Shown here piece by piece: positions 1 through 9,200 of a stretch of 64,000 bases of DNA. The notes under the pieces were generated by a model. The model did no database searches and was not told the origin of the DNA. It worked only from the letters and a program-made list of their open reading frames with translations. Position 1 is the first letter of the stretch. Every line of letters starts with the position of its first letter. This DNA comes from Odiellus spinosus (Eukaryota; Arthropoda; Arachnida; Opiliones; Phalangiidae). The stretch covers positions 1 to 64,000 of the forward strand of contig OY987233.1 of assembly GCA_963920705.1 (NCBI GenBank), written 5' to 3'. A program made the translations under genes and the position numbers.

Positions 1-433
1 TGACGGCGATTTTTTTCTTGGATTTTGATACTGAATAAGCTAGGAGATCGACGATGTTCGATCCTACGACTCTACGCTTGTTGTAAATCAACTCCCCGGC
101 GTCAGTCCATTTAATTTTCAATGATAACTCTAACCACTTGTATAAATCTAAACACTCCGAGGTCATATATGACGGCACGCCGGAAGCAATCTCCGCACTC
201 CAATTTTGTATTTTCGGTTTTTTAACTTTTTTCTTCGATCTTTTATTAATAACCCTCGAGAGCACGTGATTATAGCGATTAATTTTGTCCGTGTTGTTCA
301 AATTGGGATCATCGAGAATGTCTTTAATTTTATCGACCTTTTCCAATTCCAAAGTTTTATCCACTTTGAGGTCTTTCTCCGAATTAAGTCTTTGGAACGT
401 CTCCTCGGAAATTAATAGCATTTTTTTCGCCAT
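1..433 (-). CDS. Partial gene of virus-like cluster, C-terminus beyond window edge
   Basis: An open frame runs on the minus strand from an ATG at 433 to the first base of the window without a stop, giving 144 visible codons; the C-terminus lies outside. The N-terminal half is charged and probably helical. A very basic tract follows at residues 64-74 (KRSKKKVKKPK), then a segment with Trp100 and Trp109, a GEL at 113-115 and the motif GSNIVDL at residues 124-130. I recall a GSNIVDL-like motif in small proteins of Polinton/adintovirus-type elements, but that is memory and not a search. The ATG lies 2 bases beyond the stop of the upstream gene (436-438), so the two are almost certainly co-organised. 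No frame break is visible. A short plus-strand frame at 206-415 is its antisense shadow. Function is not known; a virion-associated or DNA-binding role would be inference from the basic tract. Confidence 0.7.
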   Translation of the reverse strand, partial: MAKKMLLISEETFQRLNSEKDLKVDKTLELEKVDKIKDILDDPNLNNTDKINRYNHVLSRVINKRSKKKVKKPKIQNWSAEIASGVPSYMTSECLDLYKWLELSLKIKWTDAGELIYNKRRVVGSNIVDLLAYSVSKSKKKIAV

Positions 434-435
434 CT

Positions 436-774
436 TTAATTGATAACTTTATATAGGATATCTCCTGCTATCGAACTGATTATCGGAAGTAATATTGGGA
501 GAAATCCACCTTTTTGAATTAAAATTTGTCTTCGTTTAGCAGGAGTATTTTTCTTGGCCACGCGACGTATGGAATTGCAATGCTTCTTCAGTCGTTTCTT
601 CTCGTCATCTGTGAGAGAAACGTTACCCTGCAGTATATTTATACAACATTCGGCGATGGTTTTTAATTCTTCTTTACTCGCGTATTTAATGGCGGCGTTT
701 CGTTGACACGCGTTACACGAACTCAGATATTTTAGAAAGTCTAAGTGCTCGTGTACTCTCTTCGGCGGAGCCAT
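436..774 (-). CDS. Small basic protein with hydrophobic C-terminal tail (Polinton/adintovirus-type, possible virion protein)
   Basis: I choose the ATG at 774 (112 residues, starting MAPPKRV) over an upstream ATG at 852. The longer form would add 26 residues antisense-free but overlapping the previous gene by 112 bases, whereas 774 overlaps it by 34. The N-terminal third has a short Cys pair (CNAC, near residues 20-23). The middle is helical with an AEC-CINILQGN-like stretch, then a Lys/Arg-rich segment (about residues 60-88). The end is a Gly-Gly-Phe followed by about 20 mostly hydrophobic residues (89-112). A basic body plus hydrophobic tail recalls small core or membrane-active virion proteins of adenovirus-like elements. 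I recall similar proteins in invertebrate genomes, but the functional name is inference. It sits between a 159-residue gene (overlap 34 bases) and the partial gene starting at 433. Intact. Confidence 0.7.
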   Translation of the reverse strand: MAPPKRVHEHLDFLKYLSSCNACQRNAAIKYASKEELKTIAECCINILQGNVSLTDDEKKRLKKHCNSIRRVAKKNTPAKRRQILIQKGGFLPILLPIISSIAGDILYKVIN

Positions 775-1220
775 GTAGCTAATCGGGCAGCTTTCACGAG
801 CGTACAATTGTTTTCGTCTCGGTGAAACGTACAACTTCTGGGCGTTCCACAAATTATAGTTACTAGTCTTGGGCAGCCCAAATCTTCGGCGTTAGCGACT
901 TCAGTCTTCAAAAACCTTGATAACACGATAGATTTTTCTAAGCCTTTGGTTATAAAAGTAATGGCTTTCTCTCGTATGATTTTGGCAATTTCAGTCTGAG
1001 CTTCGAATGGATGATCTCCTTCGTCCCAGCGTAAGTCGCAACTGTTCCTCGTCAGCCATTGACATTGTCTTTTATCCTTAGACGATAAGTCCGTGAATGG
1101 GAATGGCGCTTTAAAGATCCATACCTCGTGTTCGCCCGTCTCCTTCACGAATAGTGTTATTTCTTTCACGATCCATTGGTCTTGAACTCTGAAGAAGTTT
1201 GCTTCGATTATTCCGGTCAT
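741..1220 (-). CDS. Conserved-looking 159-residue protein of the Polinton-like cluster, possible Cys/His metal site
   Basis: A complete 159-codon frame starts at the ATG at 1,220, which overlaps the ATPase stop as ATGA (1,217-1,220). The N-terminal half contains a TGEHEVWIFKAPFPF stretch, an LTRN segment and DLRWDEGD around residues 62-69. The C-terminal part has an ITKGLEKS segment, then EDLGCP (Cys116), Cys124, Cys130, His133 and Cys139, a spacing that could hold zinc. Proteins with this layout (a KGLEK-like segment, a DLGCP-like segment, then C..H and C) occur in virus-like mobile elements of invertebrates as I remember them, but I cannot name a function. The signal is that of a real gene: long, intact, abutting its neighbours in a viral manner, with non-random composition. 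It lies between the packaging ATPase and the basic protein at 774-436. Confidence 0.72.
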   Translation of the reverse strand: MTGIIEANFFRVQDQWIVKEITLFVKETGEHEVWIFKAPFPFTDLSSKDKRQCQWLTRNSCDLRWDEGDHPFEAQTEIAKIIREKAITFITKGLEKSIVLSRFLKTEVANAEDLGCPRLVTIICGTPRSCTFHRDENNCTLVKAARLATWLRRREYTST

Positions 1221-1824
1221 TTTGGTAGAAAAATGGCGGCTTGTTCTCCTGGTAAAATCCCGGTCTTTAGTCTTCTATCTTCCGGGGTCGTAGCTTTGAG
1301 GTCTACGAATAGATATCCGTAACTGATAGCTGTGGCTTGTCTAAACGCGTCCACAACGTATTTACTGTTGACTGGAGATATCTGTTTCGCCAAATGTAGG
1401 ATCGCAGATTGGTCTCTCGGTGTTTTAAAGATTATCAGATAATGAGCGTTGAGATTCAATGTTCGAATTTCCTTTCCTGGGTAGTAGAGGTTTTGCATTA
1501 AAATTAATACTGAGGTTTTCCGATGATGGGATCCTCGAATAAATAAGTTGGTAACTTCCTTGTTATTAGCGATTTCGCATAAAAGATCGTCTAATATAAC
1601 AAAGTTTCTAACGTTGGCGTTTAAAGTGTCTACATCCAATAGACCTTCGTGAAATTCCACGCTTGGGGTATGGCTCGATATGGAATTAAATAGTTTGTCT
1701 TGGTATTCAGTATAACACCATATTATTCCTTGTGTTCAATTAATTTAGCAACAAAGACGCTTTTTCCACATCCTGTTACTCCAGCCACCAGTCCGTTAAA
1801 AGGGTGTTGCAGACTTAAATCCAT
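1217..1824 (-). pseudogene. FtsK/HerA-type (A32-like) DNA-packaging ATPase of a Polinton/adintovirus-like element, frame-broken
   Basis: Proteins of this family pump element DNA into capsids. The N-terminal part opens at the ATG at 1,824: a few residues in comes HPF, then a Walker A motif GVTGCGKS encoded at 1,759-1,782, and this frame stops at 1,723-1,725. The rest lies in another frame, open from about 1,735 down to the stop at 1,217-1,219. It begins with the family-typical IIWCYTEYQ and continues with the Walker B-like FVILDDLL, GSHHR, a QNLY segment, LNAHYLIIFKTPRD and a C-terminal GILPGE. Both frames are open together only in a dozen bases around 1,725-1,735, so the break is there. The distance from Walker A to IIWCY also looks short for the family, suggesting a small deletion and not a single miscalled base. 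The whole locus spans about 200 codons, near the usual family length. The stop overlaps the next gene's ATG. Alternative: consensus error in the assembly. The family call is firm; that it is dead is probable. Confidence 0.82.
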
Positions 1825-2251
1825 ATCGATAAATGAGAGAATATTGGAGTATCATCGAATATATATGACTTTAAGATCTTAAAAAAATACCAGAAGAGTG
1901 CAGGTCTAGATGAGTATCAGGAGTTTCGTAAAATGACTTTATCTATACGATGGAGCTAGATGTTTTACCATGAAAATACGCGACCTTTGATATAATGACG
2001 TGTTGGGTTTTCCCATATCACTCATATTTCATTTGTTTCAGTTGCAGTATTGGTTTTAATATTGGTTCGTACACGCATTTAATACGCATTCTAAACATAC
2101 ATAATTGACGAAATTCGTGCTTAACCCTATCTTCATATGGTATTTTGTAAATGGTAGAGATACCAAAGCTAACTGATTTTCCCATATCTTCGCGCCTTAA
2201 AATTTAAACTTTCAATCACGTGATATCTGAACATAGAGATAAGAACCGAGA
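1825..2251. other. Non-coding spacer between the virus-like genes and the satellite array
   Basis: About 430 bases of AT-rich, non-repetitive sequence with no open frame I would call a gene; the plus-strand frame at 1,700-1,882 is antisense to the ATPase start. A 12-bp direct repeat, TTTTCCCATATC, occurs at about 2,008-2,019 and 2,177-2,188. I could not identify a Polinton terminal inverted repeat or a target-site duplication. The 23-bp array starts abruptly at 2,252, with no gradual decay of the unit before that point. Confidence 0.6.
1859..1866 (-). promoter_or_regulatory. Possible TATA-like element upstream of the packaging ATPase
   Basis: On the minus strand the sequence TATATATT lies 35-42 bases upstream of the ATPase ATG at 1,824. 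It is the only obvious TATA-like stretch in the short non-coding segment before the cluster. Composition alone could produce it in this AT-rich spacer, so this is only a candidate. Confidence 0.25.
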
Positions 2252-2444
2252 AAATTTGTGGAGCTACACTTGGGAAATTTGTGGATATACACTTGGGAAA
2301 TATGTGGATCTACACTTGGGAAATATGTGGATCTACACTTGGGAAATTTGTGGATCTACACTTGGAAAATTTGTGGATCTGCACTTGGGAAATTTGTGGA
2401 TCTACATTTGGGAAATTTGTGGTTCTACACTTGGGAAATTTGTG

Positions 2445-4320
2445 GATTTATACTTGGGAAATTTGTGGATTTATACTTGGGAAATTTGTGGGTCTAGACT
2501 TGGGAAATTTGTGGGTCTAGACTTGGGACATTTGTGGATCTAGACTTGGGAAATTTGTGGATCTAGACTTGGGACATTTGTGGATCTAGACTTGGGAAAT
2601 TTGTGGATCTAGACTTGGGACATTTTTGAATTTATACTTGGGAAATTTGTGGATTTATACTTGAGAAATTTGTGGATTTATACTTGGGAAATTTGTGGAT
2701 TTATACTTGGGAAATTTGTGGATTTATACTTTTGAAATTTGTGGATTTATACTTGGGAAATTTGTGGATTTATACTTAGGAAATTTGTATATTTTCACTT
2801 GGCAAATTTGTAGATTTATACTTGGGAAATTTGTGGATTTATATTTGGGAAATTTGTGGATTTATGCTTGGGAAATTTGTGGATTTATACTTGGGAAATT
2901 TGTGGATTTATACTTAGGAAATTTGTGGATTTATACTTGGGAAATTTGTGGATTTATACTTGGGAAATTTGTATATTTATACTTGGGAAATTTGTATATT
3001 TATACTTAAGAAATTTGTGGATTTATACTTGGGAAATTTGTGGATTTATACTTGGGAAATTTGTGGATTTATACTTGGGAAATTTGTGGATTTATACTTG
3101 GGAAATTTGTGGATTTATACTTAGGAAATTTGTGGATTTTCTCTTGGCAAATTTGTAGATTTATACTTGGGAAATTTGTGGGTCTACACTTGGCAAATTT
3201 GTGGATCTACACTTGGGAAATTTGTGGATCTACACTTGGGAAATTTGTGGATCTACACTTGGGAAATTTGTGGATCTACACTTGGGAAATTTGTGGATCT
3301 ACACTTGGGAAATTTGTGGATCTACACTTGGGAAATTTGTGGATCTACACTTGGGAAATTTTTGGATATACACTTGGGAAATATGTGGATCTACACTTGG
3401 GAAATATGTGGATCTACACTTGGGAAATTTGTGGATCTACACTTGGAAAATTTGTGGATCTACACTTGGGAAATTTGTGGATCTACACTTGGAAAATTTG
3501 TGGATCTACACTTGGGAAATTTGTGGATCTACACTTGGGAAATTTGTGGGTCTACACTTGGCAAATTTGTGGTTCTACACTTGGGAAATTTGTGGATCTA
3601 CACTTGGGAAATTTGTGGATTTATACTTGGGAAATTTGTGGATTTATACTTGGGAAATTTGTGGGTCTAGACTTGGGAAATTTGTGGGTCTAGACTTGGG
3701 ACATTTGTGGATCTAGACTTGGGAAATTTGTGGATCTAGACTTGGGACATTTGTGGATCTAGACTTGGGAAATTTGTGGATCTAGACTTGGGACATTTTT
3801 GAATTTATACTTGGGAAATTTGTGGATTTATACTTGAGAAATTTGTGGATTTATACTTGGGAAATTTGTGGATTTATACTTGGGAAATTTGTGGATTTAT
3901 ACTTTTGAAATTTGTGGATTTATACTTGGGAAATTTGTGGATTTATACTTAGGAAATTTGTATATTTTCACTTGGCAAATTTGTAGATTTATACTTGGGA
4001 AATTTGTGGATTTATATTTGGGAAATTTGTGGATTTATGCTTGGGAAATTTGTGGATTTATACTTGGGAAATTTGTGGATTTATACTTAGGAAATTTGTG
4101 GATTTATACTTGGGAAATTTGTGGATTTATACTTGGGAAATTTGTGGATTTATACTTGGGAAATTTGTATATTTATACTTAAGAAATTTGTGGATTTATA
4201 CTTGGGAAATTTGTGGATTTATACTTGGGAAATTTGTGGATTTATACTTGGGAAATTTGTGGATTTTCTCTTGGCAAATTTGTAGATTTATACTTGGGAA
4301 ATTTGTGGGTCTACACTTGG
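2445..4320 (+). repeat. Block duplication within the array, spacing about 1,173 bp
   Basis: The order of marker units from about 2,445 to 3,190 recurs from about 3,618 to 4,320. Each copy has two type B units, a type C block with gggacattt, the GAATTTATAC unit, a long type B run containing cttttgaaattt and tttatgcttggg, then the tctcttggcaaatttgtag marker. The spacing is exactly 1,173 bp (51 units) over the left part and drops to 1,127 at the right end, so the second copy has lost two units. Confidence 0.85.
2488..2630 (+). repeat. Type C block (TCTAGA units with GGGACATTT dimer pattern)
   Basis: Consecutive units carry ctagac instead of ctacac. Here gggaaattt and gggacattt joints alternate, making a 46-bp dimer. 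The block ends with gggacatttttgaattt and passes into type B. Each unit contains TCTAGA. Comparable blocks lie at about 3,661-3,803, 6,214-6,356, 7,824-7,989, 12,420-12,584 and 15,180-15,344, a shortened one at 5,202-5,288, and single relics near 44,970 and 48,096. Confidence 0.85.
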
Positions 4321-4364
4321 CAAATTTGTGGATCTACACTTGGGAAATTTGTGGATCTACACTT

Positions 4365-6296
4365 GGGAAATTTGTGGATCTACACTTGGGAAATTTGTGG
4401 ATCTACACTTGGGAAATTTGTGGATCTACACTTGGGAAATATGTGGATCTACACTTGGGAAATTTGTGGATCTACACTTGGGAAATTTTTGGATATACAC
4501 TTGGGAAATATGTGGATCTACACTTGGGAAATATGTGGATCTACACTTGGGAAATTTGTGGATCTACACTTGGAAAATTTGTGGATCTACACTTGGGAAA
4601 TTTGTGGATCTACACTTGAAAAATTTGTGGTTCTACACTTGGGAAATTTGTGGATCTACACTTGGGAAATTTGTGGGTCTACACTTTGCAAATTTGTGGA
4701 TCTACACTTGGGAAATTTGTGGATATACACTTGGGAAATATGTTGATCTACACCTGGGAAATTTGTGGATCTACACTTGGAAAATTTGTGGATCTACACT
4801 TGGGAAATTTGTGGATCTACACTTGGGAAATTTGTGGGTCTACACTTGGCAAATTTGTGGATCTACACTTGGGAAATTTGTGGATCTACACTTGGGAAAT
4901 TTGTGGATCTACACTTGGGAAATTTGTGGATCTACACTTGGGAAATTTGTGGATCTACACTTGGGAAATTTGTGGATATACACTTGGGAAATATGTGGAT
5001 CTACACTTGGGAAATATGTGGATCTACACCTGGGAAATTTGTGGATCTACACTTGGAAAATTTGTGGATCTACGCTTGGGAAATTTGTGGATCTACATTT
5101 GGGAAATTTGTGGTTCTACACTTGGGAAATTTGTGGATCTACACTTGGGAAATTTGTGGATTTATACTTGGGAAATTTGTGGATTTATACTTGGGAAATT
5201 TGTGGGTCTAGACTTGGGAAATTTGTGGGTCTAGACTTGGGACATTTGTGGATCTAGACTTGGGAAATTTGTGGATCTAGACTTGGGAAATTTGTGGATC
5301 TACACTTGGGAAATTTGTGGATCTACACTTGGGAAATTTGTGGATCTACACTTGGGAAATATGTGGATCTACACTTGGGAAATTTGTGGATCTACACTTG
5401 GGAAATTTTTGGATATACACTTGGGAAATATGTGGATCTACACTTGGGAAATATGTGGATCTACACTTGGGAAATTTGTGGATCTACACTTGGAAAATTT
5501 GTGGATCTACACTTGGGAAATTTGTGGATCTACACTTGAAAAATTTGTGGTTCTACACTTGGGAAATTTGTGGATCTACACTTGGGAAATTTGTGGGTCT
5601 ACACTTTGCAAATTTGTGGATCTACACTTGGGAAATTTGTGGATATACACTTGGGAAATATGTTGATCTACACCTGGGAAATTTGTGGATCTACACTTGG
5701 AAAATTTGTGGATCTACACTTGGGAAATTTGTGGATCTACACTTGGGAAATTTGTGGGTCTACACTTGGCAAATTTGTGGATCTACACTTGGGAAATTTG
5801 TGGATCTACACTTGGGAAATTTGTGGATCTACACTTGGGAAATTTGTGGATCTACACTTGGGAAATTTGTGGATCTACACTTGGGAAATTTGTGGATCTA
5901 CACTTGGGAAATTTGTGGATCTACACTTGGGAAATTTGTGGATCTACACTTGGGAAATTTGTGGATCTACACTTGGGAAATTTGTGGATATACACTTGGG
6001 AAATATGTGGATCTACACTTGGGAAATATGTGGATCTACACCTGGGAAATTTGTGGATCTACACTTGGAAAATTTGTGGATCTACGCTTGGGAAATTTGT
6101 GGATCTACATTTGGGAAATTTGTGGTTCTACACTTGGGAAATTTGTGGATCTACACTTGGGAAATTTGTGGATTTATACTTGGGAAATTTGTGGATTTAT
6201 ACTTGGGAAATTTGTGGGTCTAGACTTGGGAAATTTGTGGGTCTAGACTTGGGACATTTGTGGATCTAGACTTGGGAAATTTGTGGATCTAGACTT
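4365..6296 (+). repeat. Tandem block duplication, 920-bp copy followed by 1,012-bp copy
   Basis: Copy 1 is about 4,365-5,284 (40 units) and copy 2 is 5,285-6,296 (44 units). The offset is 920 bp at the left and 1,012 bp at the right because copy 2 gained four plain type A units. Shared markers include aaattttt-ggatatacac, cttgaaaaatttg, ctttgcaaatttg, atatgttgatc and the closing ggtctagac units. The junction at about 5,285 joins a truncated type C block directly to type A units. Confidence 0.88.
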
Positions 6297-9200
6297 GGGA
6301 CATTTGTGGATCTAGACTTGGGAAATTTGTGGATCTAGACTTGGGACATTTTTGAATTTATACTTGGGAAATTTGTGGATTTATACTTGAGAAATTTGTG
6401 GATTTATACTTGGGAAATTTGTGGATTTATACTTGGGAAATTTGTGGATTTATACTTTTGAAATTTGTGGATTTATACTTGGGAAATTTGTGGATTTATA
6501 CTTAGGAAATTTGTGGATTTTCACTTGGCAAATTTGTAGATTTATACTTGGGAAATTTGTGGATTTATATTTGGGAAATTTGTGGATTTATGCTTGGGAA
6601 ATTTGTGGATTTATACTTTTGAAATTTGTGGATTTATACTTAGGAAATTTGTGGATTTATACTTGGGAAATTTGTGGATTTATACTTGGGAAATTTGTGG
6701 ATTTATACTTGGGAAATTTGTGGATTTATACTTGGGAAATTTGTGGATTTATACTTGGGAAATTTGTGGATTTATACTTGGGAAATTTGTGGATTTATAC
6801 TTGGGAAATTTGTGGATTTATACTTGGGAAATTTGTGGATTTATACTTAGGAAATTTGTGGATTTTCTCTTGGCAAATTTGTAGATTTATACTTGGGAAA
6901 TTTGTGGATTTATATTTGGGAAATTTGTGGATTTATGCTTGGGAAATTTGTGGATTTATACTTGGGAAATTTGTGGATTTATACTTAGGAAATTTGTGGA
7001 TTTATACTTGGGAAATTTGTGGATTTATACTTGGGAAATTTGTGGATTTATACTTGGGAAATTTGTGGATTTATACTTAGGAAATTTGTGGATTTTCTCT
7101 TGGCAAATTTGTAGATTTATACTTGGGAAATTTGTGGGTCTACACTTGGGAAATTTGTGGATCTACACTTGGGAAATTTGTGGATCTACACTTGGGAAAT
7201 TTGTGGATCTACACTTGGGAAATATGTGGATCTACACTTGGGAAATTTGTGGATCTACACTTGGAAAATTTGTGGATCTACACTTGAAAAATTTGTGGTT
7301 CTACACTTGGGAAATTTGTGGATCTACACTTGGGAAATTTGTGGGTCTACACTTTGCAAATTTGTGGATCTACACTTGGGAAATTTGTGGATCTACACTT
7401 GGGAAATTTGTGGATCTACACTTGGGAAATTTGTGGATCTACACTTGGGAAATTTGTGGATCTACACTTGGGAAAGTTGTGGATCTACACTTGGGAAATT
7501 TGTGGATCTACACTTGGGAAATTTTTGGATCTACACTTGGGAAATTTGTGGGTCTACACTTGGCAAATTTGTGGATCTACACTTGGGAAATTTGTGGATC
7601 TACACTTGTGAAATTTGTGGAGCTGCACTTGGGAAATTTGTGGATATACACTTGGGAAATATGTGGATCTACACTTGGGAAATATGTGGATCTACACTTG
7701 GGAAATTTGTGGATCTACACTTGGAAAATTTGTGGTTCTACACTTGGGAAATTTGTGGATCTACACTTGGGAAATTTGTGGATTTATACTTGGGAAATTT
7801 GTGGATTTATACTTGGGAAATTTGTGGGTCTAGACTTGGGAAATTTGTGGGTCTAGACTTGGGACATTTGTGGATCTAGACTTGGGAAATTTGTGGATCT
7901 AGACTTGGGACATTTGTGGATCTAGACATGGGACATTTGTGGATCTAGACTTGGGAAATTTGTGGATCTAGACTTGGGACATTTTTGAATTTATACTTGA
8001 GAAATTTGTGGATTTATACTTGGGAAATTTGTGGATTTATACTTGGGAAAATTGTGGATTTATACTTGGGAAATTTGTGGATTTATACTTTTGAAATTTG
8101 TGGATTTATACTTGGGAAATTTGTGGATTTATACTTAGGAAATTTGTGGATTTTCACTTGGCAAATTTGTAGATTTATACTTGGGAAATTTGTGGATTTA
8201 TATTTGGGAAATTTGTGGATTTATGCTTGGGAAATTTGTGGATTTATACTTGGGAAATTTGTGGATTTATACTTAGGAAATTTGTGGATTTATACTTGGG
8301 AAATTTGTGGATTTATACTTGGGAAATTTGTATATTTATACTTAAGAAATTTGTGGATTTATACTTGGGAAATTTGTGGATTTATACTTGGGAAATTTGT
8401 GGATTTATACTTGGGAAATTTGTGGATTTATACTTGGGAAATTTGTGGATTTATACTTAGGAAATTTGTGGATTTTCTCTTGGCAAATTTGTAGATTTAT
8501 ACTTGGGAAATTTGTGGGTCTACACTTGGCAAATTTGTGGATCTACACTTGGGAAATTTGTGGATCTACACTTGGGAAATTTGTGGATCTGCACTTGGGA
8601 AATATGTGTATCTATACTTGGGATTTTTGTGGATCTACACTTGGCAAATTTATGGATCTACACTTTGCAAATTTGTGGATCTACACTTGGGAAATTTGTG
8701 GATCTACACTTGGGAAATTTTTGGATCTACACTAGGGAAATTTTTGGATCTACACTTGGGAAATTTGTGGATCTACTCTTGGGAAATTTGTGGATCTACA
8801 CTAGGGAAATTTGTGGATCTACACTTGGGAAATTTGTGGAACTACACTTGGGAAATTTGTGGATCTACACTTGGGAAATTTGTGGATCTACACTTGGGAA
8901 ATTTGTGGATCTACACTTGGGAAATTTGTGTATCTACTCTTGGGAAATTTGTGGATCTACACTAGGGAAATTTCTGGATCTACACTTGGGAAGTTTGTGG
9001 CTTTATACTTGGTAAATTTGTGGATTTATACTTGGGAAATTTGTGGATTTATACTTGGGAAATTTGTGGATTTATACTTGGGAAATTTGTGGTTCTACAC
9101 TTGGGAAATTTGTGGATCTACACTTGGGAAATTTGTGGATCTACACTTGGGAAATTTGTGGTTCTACACTTGGGAAATTTGTGGATCTACACTTGGGAAA

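Noticed and set aside
206..415. Plus-strand open frame of 69 codons
   Set aside because: It is antisense to the better-supported minus-strand gene that runs from 433 to the window edge.
775..852. Upstream ATG at 852 for the small basic protein
   Set aside because: It would extend the overlap with the preceding gene to 112 bases; the MAPPKRV start at 774 fits the compact layout better. The longer form is not excluded.
1217..1824. Intron instead of a frame break in the ATPase
   Set aside because: The two frames meet within about a dozen bases, leaving no room for an intron with GT and AG ends, and the neighbouring genes are intronless and packed.
1700..1882. Plus-strand open frame of 60 codons
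   Set aside because: It lies antisense over the ATPase Walker A region and has no recognisable features.
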